Assembly (NCBI GenBank): GCA_002452315.1
Contig: DKFH01000087.1
Span: 1 to 10,184 of the forward strand
Source: Anaerolineaceae bacterium UBA6801
Lineage (GTDB): Bacteria > Chloroflexota > Anaerolineae > Anaerolineales > Anaerolineaceae
Direction: 5' to 3'
Length of the DNA stretch: 10,184 bases
Below are positions 1 through 5,329 of this stretch, piece by piece; the first letter of the stretch is position 1; every line of letters starts with the position of its first letter. Under the pieces are notes generated by a model. That model saw nothing but the letters and a program-made list of their open reading frames with translations, ran no database searches and was not told the DNA's origin. The position numbers were made by a program, and so were the translations under genes.

Positions 1-1418
1 ATGAGGCCGCCGCGCGCCTGCGCACAGAGATCGACTCAAAGCCCCAGGCCCTGGATGAGGTGGACCGGGCCATTATGCAGCTGGAGATCGAGCGCCAGGC
101 CTTACAAAAGGAAAAGGACAAAGCCTCCAAAGAGCGTTTGGCCAACATCGAAAAAGAACTGGCCGACCTGCGCGAGACGGCCAACCAACTCCACACCCGC
201 TGGGAAACCGAAAAACAGGCCATCCAGGAGATCCGCAACATCAAAGAGCAGATGGACCAGACCGAAATCGAGATCGAACGGGCTGAACGCAACGCTGAGC
301 TGGAAAAAGCCGCCCGGCTGCGCTATGGCACGCTGAACGAGCTGGAAACGCGCCTGGCAGAAGCCGAAGCCCGCCTGAAGGACCTGCAGAAGGAATTCAC
401 CCTGCTTAAAGAGGAAGTCGATGCCGAAGAGATCGCCCAAATCGTCGCCAAGTGGACCGGCATACCCGTCTCACGCCTGCTGGAGGGCGAAATGCAAAAG
501 CTGATGCGCATGGAGGAACGCCTGCACCAGCGCGTCATCGGCCAGGATGAGGCTGTGGACGTGGTTTCCAACGCCGTCCGGCGCGCCCGGGCAGGCCTGC
601 AGGACCCCAACCGCCCAATCGGGTCCTTCATCTTCCTGGGGCCGACCGGTGTCGGCAAGACCGAGCTGGCCCGGGCCCTGGCGGAGTTCCTGTTCAACGA
701 TGAGGATGCCATGGTGCGCATCGACATGAGCGAATACCAGGAGAAACACACCGTCAGCCGCCTGTTCGGTGCGCCCCCTGGCTATGTAGGCTTTGAGGAA
801 GGCGGCCAGCTCACCGAAGCCGTCCGCCGTCGCCCGTACAGCGTGGTGCTGTTCGACGAGATCGAAAAAGCGCATGCCGAGGTGTTCAATGCCATGCTGC
901 AATTGCTGGAGGACGGCCGCCTGACGGACGGCCAGGGCCGCACCGTGGACTTCCGCAACACTGTGGTGATCATGACCAGCAACCTGGGCAGCGAGCTGTG
1001 GATGAGCAGCATTGCCGACCAGGGCGGGGCCAAAGAGGTCACCCGCGAGCAGATCAACCGTTTGCTGCAGGCGCACTTCCGCCCCGAGTTCCTCAACCGC
1101 GTCGATGAGATCGTCGTGTTCCACCCCCTCACCCGGGAGGACCTGGTGCAGATCGTCGATATCCAGCTTGAGCGGGTGGCCGAGCTGATGGCCCAGCGCG
1201 GCCTGACCCTGCAAGTGGCACCCGAAGCGCGTGCTTACCTGGCTGAGGTCGGCTACGACCCGGACTTTGGCGCCCGGCCGCTCAAGCGCGCTATCCAGCG
1301 CGAGCTGCAGGACCCGCTGGCGCTGATGGTCGTCGGCGGCGAGGTCAGCGAGGGGAATACCGTGCAGGTCTCTCGCGGCAAGGACGGGCTGGTCTTCGAA
1401 GTCGCCCGATCACACTAA
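1..1418 (+). CDS. clpB: ClpB chaperone (Hsp100 disaggregase), C-terminal part
   Basis: An ATP-driven cytosolic disaggregase that, in the known family, works as a hexamer with DnaK/DnaJ/GrpE to pull polypeptides out of aggregates. The gene is cut by the left edge; reading starts in frame at base 3 and gives 471 residues, roughly the second half of a ~860-residue family member. Visible order: the end of NBD1 (R-T-E-I-D-S-K-P), the Glu/Lys/Arg-rich coiled-coil middle domain (about residues 20-140) that distinguishes ClpB from ClpA/ClpC-type partners, the W-T-G-I-P linker, then NBD2. NBD2 carries Walker A GPTGVGKT (213-220, bases 639-662), pore loop GYVG (260-263), Walker B VVLFDE (281-286), sensor-1 TSNLGS, an arginine-finger FLNR and sensor-2 GARPLKR. 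No ClpP-binding loop is seen in the visible part. The last His codon and TAA stop lie inside the first copy of the downstream repeat. No T-rich hairpin follows; the repeat array sits where a terminator would be expected. Confidence 0.97.
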   Translation, partial: EAAARLRTEIDSKPQALDEVDRAIMQLEIERQALQKEKDKASKERLANIEKELADLRETANQLHTRWETEKQAIQEIRNIKEQMDQTEIEIERAERNAELEKAARLRYGTLNELETRLAEAEARLKDLQKEFTLLKEEVDAEEIAQIVAKWTGIPVSRLLEGEMQKLMRMEERLHQRVIGQDEAVDVVSNAVRRARAGLQDPNRPIGSFIFLGPTGVGKTELARALAEFLFNDEDAMVRIDMSEYQEKHTVSRLFGAPPGYVGFEEGGQLTEAVRRRPYSVVLFDEIEKAHAEVFNAMLQLLEDGRLTDGQGRTVDFRNTVVIMTSNLGSELWMSSIADQGGAKEVTREQINRLLQAHFRPEFLNRVDEIVVFHPLTREDLVQIVDIQLERVAELMAQRGLTLQVAPEARAYLAEVGYDPDFGARPLKRAIQRELQDPLALMVVGGEVSEGNTVQVSRGKDGLVFEVARSH

Positions 1419-1421
1419 CCC

Positions 1422-1514
1422 GCTTAAAACCCCGGGGGTCTGAGGACACATGTGAATTTTGGCTGTGCGCCTGTATTCTCATTAACCCAGCGACCAAGAC
1501 CCCCGGGGTTTGCT
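1422..1514. repeat. Repeat unit A1 (L-R inverted pair)
   Basis: Left arm block at 1422-1448 and right arm block at 1484-1514, with cores at 1427-1441 and 1497-1511. The cores are perfect inverted repeats of 15 bp separated by 55 nt. A second possible stem, AACCCAGC (1484-1491) with GCTGGGTT (1528-1535), would enclose the right core, so the transcript has two mutually exclusive foldings. Confidence 0.9.
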
Positions 1515-1562
1515 TTACAACGGATAAGCTGGGTTTACAGTCATTCAACCACACGCCAGACT

Positions 1563-1655
1563 GCTTAAAACCCCGGGGGTCTGAGGACAAATACGAATAT
1601 CGGCTGTGCGCCTGTATTCTAATTAACCCAGCGACCAAGACCCCCGGGGTTTGCT
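1563..1655. repeat. Repeat unit A2 (L-R inverted pair)
   Basis: Left core at 1568-1582 and right core at 1638-1652, with a 55-nt loop. Its left flank differs from the other three A units (it lacks the cacactaaccc lead-in), and the inner loop reads GAATATCGGCTGTG, which matches the following B units better than units A1, A3 and A4. Confidence 0.9.
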
Positions 1656-1813
1656 ATTAAAATGGACAATTACAAATATCGGCTGTGCTGCTGATTTCTC
1701 ATTAACCCAGCGACCAAGACCCCCGGGGTTTGCTATTAAAATGGACAATTGCAAATATCGGCTGTGCTGATGATTTCTCATTAACCCAGCGACCAAGACC
1801 CCCGGGGTTTGCT
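1656..1813. repeat. Two tandem 79-bp B units lacking the left core
   Basis: Bases 1656-1734 and 1735-1813 are head-to-tail 79-bp copies differing at only two positions. Each keeps the right core (1717-1731, 1796-1810) and its 31-bp block. In place of the left core it has TTAAAATGGACAA, where the A units have TTAAAA, the CCCCGGGGGTCTGA segment and then GGACAA. The left palindrome therefore appears cleanly removed while its flanks are retained. The tandem doubling looks like a recent local duplication. Confidence 0.9.
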
Positions 1814-1861
1814 TTACAACGGATAAGCTGGGTTTACAGTCATTCAACCACACACTAACCC

Positions 1862-1955
1862 GCTTAAAACCCCGGGGGTCTGAGGACACATGTGAATTTT
1901 GGCTGTGCGGCTGTATTCCTCATCAACCCAGCGACCAAGACCCCCGGGGTTTGCT
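1862..1955. repeat. Repeat unit A3 (L-R inverted pair)
   Basis: Left core at 1867-1881 and right core at 1938-1952, with a 56-nt loop, one base longer than in the other units because of an extra C in the GTATTCCTCATC stretch. The downstream linker has diverged, with GGGCTGGCTT replacing the GCTGGGTT partner of the alternative stem. Confidence 0.9.
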
Positions 1956-2004
1956 TTACAATGGATGGGCTGGCTTTATCAGGCGCTCATTCTCACACTA
2001 ACCC

Positions 2005-2097
2005 GCTTAAAACCCCGGGGGTCTGAGGACACATGTGAATTTTGGCTGTGCGGCTGTATTCTAATTAACCCAGCGACCAAGACCCCCGGGGTTTGCT
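2005..2097. repeat. Repeat unit A4 (L-R inverted pair)
   Basis: Left core at 2010-2024 and right core at 2080-2094, with a 55-nt loop. This is the last unit. The array stops cleanly after the TTTGCT of the right block, 33 bp before the stop codon of the convergent GNAT gene. Seen from the GNAT side, this inverted pair follows a run of seven T (minus-strand reading of 2110-2117). Confidence 0.9.
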
Positions 2098-2130
2098 ACA
2101 CGTCAAAGTAAAAAAAGCACCACTGCAGGT

Positions 2131-2739
2131 TCAGACCGCGGGCTCGCGCACCATCTCCCACATCGGCAGATGGACCACAGGCAGGGTAATCTCCTGAATC
2201 ACCTCGAAGCCAAAATGCTCATAAATGCTGACGTTTTCCTCGGTTTCGGTCTCCAGGTAGATCGGCACGCCGGCCTGTTCGCCCTCGGCGATCAACGCGG
2301 ACAGCAATTGTCCGCCGAAGCCCTGCCCCTGGTACTGCGGCACCACCCCGATGATCACCAGATAGAGATAATCACGCCCGCGCATGTGCGCCCTGCGGTC
2401 CTGGTCCGTGGGCCTGAAGGACAAAGCCATCCTTTTGGAGACCTCCATCCTCATCTGCAAGCCCGTGAAGAACGCACCGCTTAAAATCAGCCGGGGCAGC
2501 GTCATATCGGCATATTTTCCCGGCACCCAGGCCGCCACCCCTTCCAGTTGCAGTGATGGCGCCACTACCTGGCCGTATTTCAGGCTGTACTGAACCGGGA
2601 TGGCAAAGAACGTATGCCGCTGTTCAAGCGTGGCATTTGCGAAGGCGGCGTTGAAAACAGGGTCCTCCTGAAAAGCATCCGTCAGCATCTTACCAGCCTG
2701 GCTGACGTCGTGTTTTTTCAATGTGTATAACGTATCCAA
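2131..2739 (-). CDS. GNAT-family N-acetyltransferase
   Basis: A 202-residue protein with the GCN5-related acetyltransferase fold. Motif A, which binds the pyrophosphate of acetyl-CoA, is at about residues 127-146 with the signature QGQGFGG (137-143). Motif B follows as YLETETEEN...YEHFGF (161-178), where the Asn and Tyr positions usually contact CoA and act as general acid. The N-terminal ~110 residues resemble the helical substrate-side region of single-domain GNATs that act on small amines or peptides; the substrate cannot be told from sequence. The start is TTG at 2739: an AAGGAGGG ribosome site (2743-2750) stands 3 nt upstream, a stop closes the frame just beyond it, and the next ATG would remove 17 residues of conserved-looking sequence. 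A second TTG lies six codons in. The neighbours give no functional clue. Confidence 0.88.
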   Translation of the reverse strand: MDTLYTLKKHDVSQAGKMLTDAFQEDPVFNAAFANATLEQRHTFFAIPVQYSLKYGQVVAPSLQLEGVAAWVPGKYADMTLPRLILSGAFFTGLQMRMEVSKRMALSFRPTDQDRRAHMRGRDYLYLVIIGVVPQYQGQGFGGQLLSALIAEGEQAGVPIYLETETEENVSIYEHFGFEVIQEITLPVVHLPMWEMVREPAV

Positions 2740-2742
2740 AAG

Positions 2743-2750
2743 CCCTCCTT
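2743..2750 (-). promoter_or_regulatory. Ribosome binding site deciding the TTG start of the GNAT gene
   Basis: AAGGAGGG on the minus strand, 3 nt from TTG. The match to the anti-Shine-Dalgarno sequence is strong but the spacing is short. With the TTG start this suggests modest translation, or use of the TTG at codon 7. Confidence 0.6.
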
Positions 2751-2873
2751 ATTCGAGATTTCGTTCTGTTTATTAAAGCCTGTAATAATTGATCAACCTG
2801 AGCCCAACCCGGGCGTCTCTGTGTGATCATTTTAAGCATTTGTTGACTTCTATTGTGCTTCAGCCGCCAAACC

Positions 2874-3710
2874 TCACCCCTGCCTGGGGCCCCCTGCCTG
2901 TCTCACTAGCACCGTTTGGGTCGGGTAAGGCAGGTTGATATCGTGAGCAACGGCGGCGCTGTTGACCGCCTTCAACACCGCAGTGTGCACCCGCAAGGGA
3001 CTGTTCTGCTGCTGATCCACCCAGTAGAAAGCCGTCAGCGAAAGGGCTGTATCGCCCAGGTTCATCACCTGGATCATCGGTTCGGGTTCAGCTTCCACCC
3101 CCTCCACGGCTTTGATCGCCGCCAAAAAGACCTCAATGGCGCGGTCCACATCCTCTTCATAGCCCAATCCGATCCCTATCGAGCGCCGCCGCAGGCGTGA
3201 GGTCGTCAGGTTGATGATCGGGTTCTCAAAGACCTGGTTGTTGGGGATGATAACCACATCTCCATCCAGCGTTTGGATCTCCGTATCACGGATATTGATC
3301 ATCTTTACCGTCCCACTGTGCCCGGAGACCTGCACAAAATCACCGATCTTAAACGGCTGCCGGTGCAGCAGGATCAACCCGGAAATCAGGTTTTTAGCGA
3401 TATCCTGCAGCGCAAAGCCGATGGTGAACCCGGCGATGCCCAAGCCGGCGATGAATCCGGTCACATTAAAATCCACCTGATCCAGTGCGATGGTCGTACC
3501 AATGATGATCACCGCCCAGCGAGAAATCTGCCCAATCAGCGTAACCACTTCCTCGGCCTCAATCCGCTTGGCAGCCGCCCGCTTAACGGCTTTAGCCACA
3601 TAGCCTGCAGCGACCAGCGAGAGGATAAAGATCACAATCCCCGCGATCAGTTTGGGTAAGAATAAGACCAATGATGCCAACCAGTCCTGGAATGCCGCCT
3701 CAAAATTCAT
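2874..3710 (-). CDS. mscS: MscS-type small-conductance mechanosensitive channel
   Basis: A 278-residue inner-membrane protein close in size to E. coli MscS (286). In the family it forms a heptamer that opens under membrane tension and releases solutes after hypo-osmotic shock. TM1 is about residues 18-40 and TM2 about 61-79. The pore-lining TM3 spans about 84-115, with the Gly/Ala-rich GFIAGLGIAGFTIGFALQ followed by the AKNLISGLILL kink helix. The cytosolic beta-domain (118-168) has FKIGDFVQVSG, GTVKMINIRDTEIQTLDG and the hallmark VVIIPNNQVFENPIINLT. A C-terminal alpha/beta domain completes the vestibule. The ATG at 3710 is preceded by a weak AAAGGAAAAG site, and an extended -10 element lies about 48 nt upstream. 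The gene is monocistronic by spacing (134 bp to the next gene, 226 bp from the previous one). A perfect 18-bp palindrome lies 115 bp upstream. Confidence 0.95.
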   Translation of the reverse strand: MNFEAAFQDWLASLVLFLPKLIAGIVIFILSLVAAGYVAKAVKRAAAKRIEAEEVVTLIGQISRWAVIIIGTTIALDQVDFNVTGFIAGLGIAGFTIGFALQDIAKNLISGLILLHRQPFKIGDFVQVSGHSGTVKMINIRDTEIQTLDGDVVIIPNNQVFENPIINLTTSRLRRRSIGIGLGYEEDVDRAIEVFLAAIKAVEGVEAEPEPMIQVMNLGDTALSLTAFYWVDQQQNSPLRVHTAVLKAVNSAAVAHDINLPYPTQTVLVRQAGGPRQG

Positions 3711-3757
3711 GGTCTTTTCCTTTCATGGGTAAGTGTATAAAATCATCCTCATACATC

Positions 3758-3766
3758 ATAATAGCA
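3758..3766 (-). promoter_or_regulatory. Candidate extended -10 promoter for mscS
   Basis: The minus strand reads TGC-TATTAT, a TGn extended -10 with five of six consensus bases. It would start transcription near 3750, giving a leader of about 40 nt. No good -35 hexamer is seen at 17 bp, as is common for extended -10 promoters. The call is by eye. Confidence 0.4.
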
Positions 3767-3824
3767 TTGGTTCCAGAACGCAATCTTCAACCACCCGGTG
3801 ACATATTCAAACCATCAGTGCAAA

Positions 3825-3842
3825 GGCGTTGCATGCAACGCC
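3825..3842. promoter_or_regulatory. 18-bp perfect palindrome (possible operator)
   Basis: GGCGTTGCATGCAACGCC is its own reverse complement with no central spacer. It lies between the stop of the PIG-L gene and the start of mscS, about 60 bp upstream of the candidate mscS -10 element. The lack of a loop and of a following T-tract argues against a terminator. A dimeric regulator site is a reasonable inference, with no family assigned. Confidence 0.5.
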
Positions 3843-3936
3843 CTCTACGAATCCTAGGTCTTTTCAAATGGAGCTTGATGTCATGGTTATAAATTAGCAA
3901 ATAATGATATGTAAGATTGACCGCCAAAGAAACTCA

Positions 3937-4803
3937 TCAATCAAACAAATCCCGCCTGACCTTCTGACCCTCCCTCGGCTCGGGGTAGGCCTGCATGAAG
4001 GTGTCATGGTGCCCGCCAAACAACTTTGTGATCAGCCCTCTGAAGCCCTTATCCATGTCGGCGCCGCCCTGGCTGGCATGGCAGGCTGTGGCCGCTTTGC
4101 GGACGTCCCTGACCGGGCGGTAATCGATCTTCACATGGGTGGGAAACTCCACCTCGGCAATCGAAACCAGGTCAATATCTTTGTTTCGTCCGAAGCGATG
4201 GGAGTCCTGCCCGATCAGGCGCAGTACCCACACAACCGCTCGTAAAAATGCCTTGGAGATGGTGTGATAGTATAGCTTTCCAGGTTGAAATGGCGGCAAG
4301 CCCTGCGGGTCGGAAAAATCAGTCTCTCCGGCCAGGCTAAAGGCTTTCACCGTCGCTTCGTGGATGGCAATGTGGTCCGGGTGGCGGTATCCGCCAATTG
4401 GGTCGAAGGTGATCACCACCTCCGGTTTGATCACCCGGATCAGGTGCGCCACCTCCTCAGCGACCTGCTCGACCGGCTGGGCGGCCAGGGCTTTGGGGTG
4501 CTGATTGGCCTCAGCACCGGGCATGCCGGAATCGCGGTAGTTCAGGAAGTGTAACTGGTTAATGCCTAAAATCTCAGCTGCACAGTGCAGTTCCTGGGTG
4601 CGCAAGCAGGCTGCGCTGCGGATGCGTTCCATATATTCGGGGTCGATATCACCCAGCTCCCCGCGGGTGGCGCAGATCAGGTGCACGTCCACATCCCGGC
4701 GGGCGTAGAGCGCCAGCGTCCCGCCCATGCCAAAGGTCTCGTCATCGGGGTGCGCCAGGACGCAGAGCAAGGTCTTGTTGTGTGATTCAGGTATTTGGTT
4801 CAT
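3937..4803 (-). CDS. PIG-L/LmbE-family zinc N-deacetylase
   Basis: A 288-residue member of the PIG-L/LmbE superfamily, zinc-dependent hydrolases that remove acetyl groups from N-acetylglucosaminyl conjugates; MshB and Mca of mycothiol metabolism and BshB of bacillithiol metabolism belong here. The N-terminal Rossmann-like strand leads into AHPDDE (17-22), supplying zinc ligands H18 and D21 and the general base D20. The third ligand is H144 in RHPDH (140-144). ATRGE-GD (45-52) and NYRDSGMPG (88-96) are typical of the MshB/Mca-like branch. The length fits that branch. The true substrate is open: thiol conjugate, glycolipid or antibiotic sugar. The ATG at 4803 has only a weak purine-rich site (AAAGAAACGAA) upstream. 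There is no signal peptide, so the protein is probably cytosolic. Neighbours are unrelated, and no other thiol-cofactor genes are in the window. Confidence 0.92.
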   Translation of the reverse strand: MNQIPESHNKTLLCVLAHPDDETFGMGGTLALYARRDVDVHLICATRGELGDIDPEYMERIRSAACLRTQELHCAAEILGINQLHFLNYRDSGMPGAEANQHPKALAAQPVEQVAEEVAHLIRVIKPEVVITFDPIGGYRHPDHIAIHEATVKAFSLAGETDFSDPQGLPPFQPGKLYYHTISKAFLRAVVWVLRLIGQDSHRFGRNKDIDLVSIAEVEFPTHVKIDYRPVRDVRKAATACHASQGGADMDKGFRGLITKLFGGHHDTFMQAYPEPREGQKVRRDLFD

Positions 4804-4897
4804 GTTCGTTTCTTTAATTAATTCACTTTACTGATAGCCATAATCTTACTACCACTTCAGCCCGTAGAGGGAGGACTGTCCAAGGACAAAACCAGTT

Positions 4898-5068
4898 CTA
4901 TCGGCCGATGACCCCATTGACACGCCGGTCAATCTCGATGTTAAACACAGTGGCAATCAGCGGATCGCCCTCGACATTAGGCTGATTCATCCGGGTCGGG
5001 GTTGGCGCTGAACATGCGGCAAGTAAACTCAACAAAAGCAGCCAAACCCAAATGCGAAAAATTCTCAT
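4898..5068 (-). CDS. Very small lipoprotein (56 aa), hypothetical
   Basis: A 56-residue protein with a type II signal peptide: R2/R5, a hydrophobic core WVWLLLLSLL (7-16) and lipobox LAAC with C19 as the lipidated residue. The mature part is only 38 residues (CSAPTPTRMNQPN...IDRRVNGVIGR), so it is a membrane-anchored peptide facing outward. I do not recognise the mature sequence. The start at 5068 is chosen over an in-frame ATG at 5131 because AGGAGGT (5076-5082) lies 7 nt upstream and the signal peptide starts right there. The ribosome site sits in the loop of a 5-bp hairpin (ACAAC 5071-5075 with GTTGT 5084-5088), which could modulate translation. It may be an entericidin-like small lipoprotein in size only; no homology is claimed. 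It could also be a remnant of a longer lipoprotein. Confidence 0.7.
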   Translation of the reverse strand: MRIFRIWVWLLLLSLLAACSAPTPTRMNQPNVEGDPLIATVFNIEIDRRVNGVIGR

Positions 5069-5121
5069 GAACAACACCTCCTGGTTGTGTCCGGGTGACA
5101 ATTGATCGGTTTTAAGACAGA

Positions 5122-5150
5122 TGCCTGGCATGGGGGGGACATGCCAGGCA
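5122..5150. promoter_or_regulatory. 10-bp perfect hairpin with G7 loop
   Basis: TGCCTGGCAT (5122-5131) and ATGCCAGGCA (5141-5150) pair perfectly around GGGGGGGAC. On the minus strand it falls in the presumed leader of the lipoprotein gene, 54-82 nt before the start codon. No U-tract follows on either strand, so it is not a standard terminator. It could be an RNA stabiliser, a regulatory leader hairpin or a protein site. Confidence 0.6.
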
Positions 5151-5170
5151 ATCTCAGGGAGGAAACCACC

Positions 5171-5227
5171 ATGTCCATCGTCCAGAACGGAATGCGTTCT
5201 GTCAACTTCCTGGTGGAAGACACATGA
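5171..5227 (+). CDS. Possible 18-codon small ORF
   Basis: The plus strand reads AGGGAGG, an 8-nt spacer, ATG, then MSIVQNGMRSVNFLVEDT and TGA. The ribosome site is one of the best in the window, which is why it is listed. There is no convincing plus-strand promoter, the frame is antisense to a candidate minus-strand promoter, and 18 codons can be open by chance. It could be a leader peptide or noise. Confidence 0.2.
   Translation: MSIVQNGMRSVNFLVEDT
5177..5205 (-). promoter_or_regulatory. Candidate promoter with dyad operator upstream of the lipoprotein gene
   Basis: The minus strand carries a perfect TTGACA (5200-5205), a 17-bp spacer and GACGAT (5177-5182, three of six consensus bases). 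The spacer is almost entirely occupied by the dyad CAGAACG-5 nt-CGTTCTG (5183-5201), the usual place for a repressor operator. A start near 5170 would give a ~100-nt leader containing the 10-bp hairpin. The weak -10 keeps the call tentative. Confidence 0.35.
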
Positions 5228-5305
5228 AATACGAGTAAAAGGGTGTGTCTTTAGATAAGACTATACTGGATTTGCACGCCGGGTGCATTAATCGTGAATT
5301 AGAGA

Positions 5306-5329
5306 TTACAAATTTTATCTTATTTGTAA
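5306..5329 (-). other. AT-rich inverted repeat across the NYN gene stop codon
   Basis: TTACAAAT and ATTTGTAA pair over an 8-nt loop; on the minus strand the stop codon TAA falls at the start of the loop region. It may protect the transcript end or act as a weak terminator, but there is no GC stem and no U-run of length. Confidence 0.35.

Larger units (their letters stand above)
1411..2097. repeat. Intergenic array of GC-palindromic repeats
   Basis: This 687-bp block fills the gap between the convergent clpB and GNAT genes. It contains ten copies of a 15-bp core: four as AAACCCCGGGGGTCT (L, at 1427, 1568, 1867, 2010) and six as its exact reverse complement (R, at 1497, 1638, 1717, 1796, 1938, 2080). 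Each core includes an 11-bp odd palindrome, ACCCC-G-GGGGT. Core-to-core spacing is regular: 70, 71, 70, 79, 79, 71, 71, 72 and 70 bp. Every R core sits in an identical 31-bp block (for example 1484-1514) and every L core in an identical 27-bp block (for example 1422-1448). Each L-R pair could form a perfect 15-bp stem over a 55-56 nt loop, on either strand. A 79-nt stretch (1476-1554) recurs exactly at 1775-1853, and a 59-nt stretch occurs three times (1411, 1851, 1994). It resembles REP/BIME-type or MITE-like intergenic elements that have been duplicated in place. A terminator or insulator role is inference. Confidence 0.93.
5167..5287. ncRNA. Cluster of adjacent hairpins, possible structured RNA
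   Basis: Perfect inverted repeats follow one another: CCACCA/TGGTGG (5167-5172 with 5211-5216) enclosing CAGAACG/CGTTCTG (5183-5189 with 5195-5201); AAGACACA/TGTGTCTT (5217-5224 with 5244-5251), starting on the very next base; and TGCAC/GTGCA (5273-5277 with 5283-5287). Two stems abutting without a gap suggest coaxial stacking in an RNA. Strand and existence of a transcript are unknown, and no known riboswitch class was recognised. The same region may simply be promoter and operator DNA. Confidence 0.3.

Noticed and set aside
471..1214. Long minus-strand open frame of 247 codons opposite clpB
   Set aside because: High-GC codon bias keeps the opposite strand open. The plus-strand frame has every ClpB motif and the minus-strand peptide shows no recognisable domain.
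1411..2097. CRISPR array
   Set aside because: The repeated cores are regularly spaced, but the sequences between them are themselves repeated, the cores occur in both orientations, and no cas gene is present.
1345..2111. Open frames of 70-97 codons running through the repeat array on both strands
   Set aside because: Their peptides simply repeat the translated array (for example TPGVLVAGLM and SSDPRGFK). They have no ribosome sites and are by-products of the repeats.
2793..2816. Terminator for mscS at the GAGCCC/GGGC palindrome
   Set aside because: The stem is six pairs with a three-base bulge and no U-tract follows on the minus strand.
5069..5131. Longer start for the small lipoprotein at 5131
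   Set aside because: It would put 21 polar residues before the signal peptide. The ATG at 5068 has AGGAGGT 7 nt upstream.
5183..5201. LexA (SOS) box
   Set aside because: The site reads GAAC-N7-GTTC. The Gram-positive-type box, also reported for the Chloroflexi member Dehalococcoides, is GAAC-N4-GTTC. The spacing is wrong and the downstream gene is not a DNA-repair gene.
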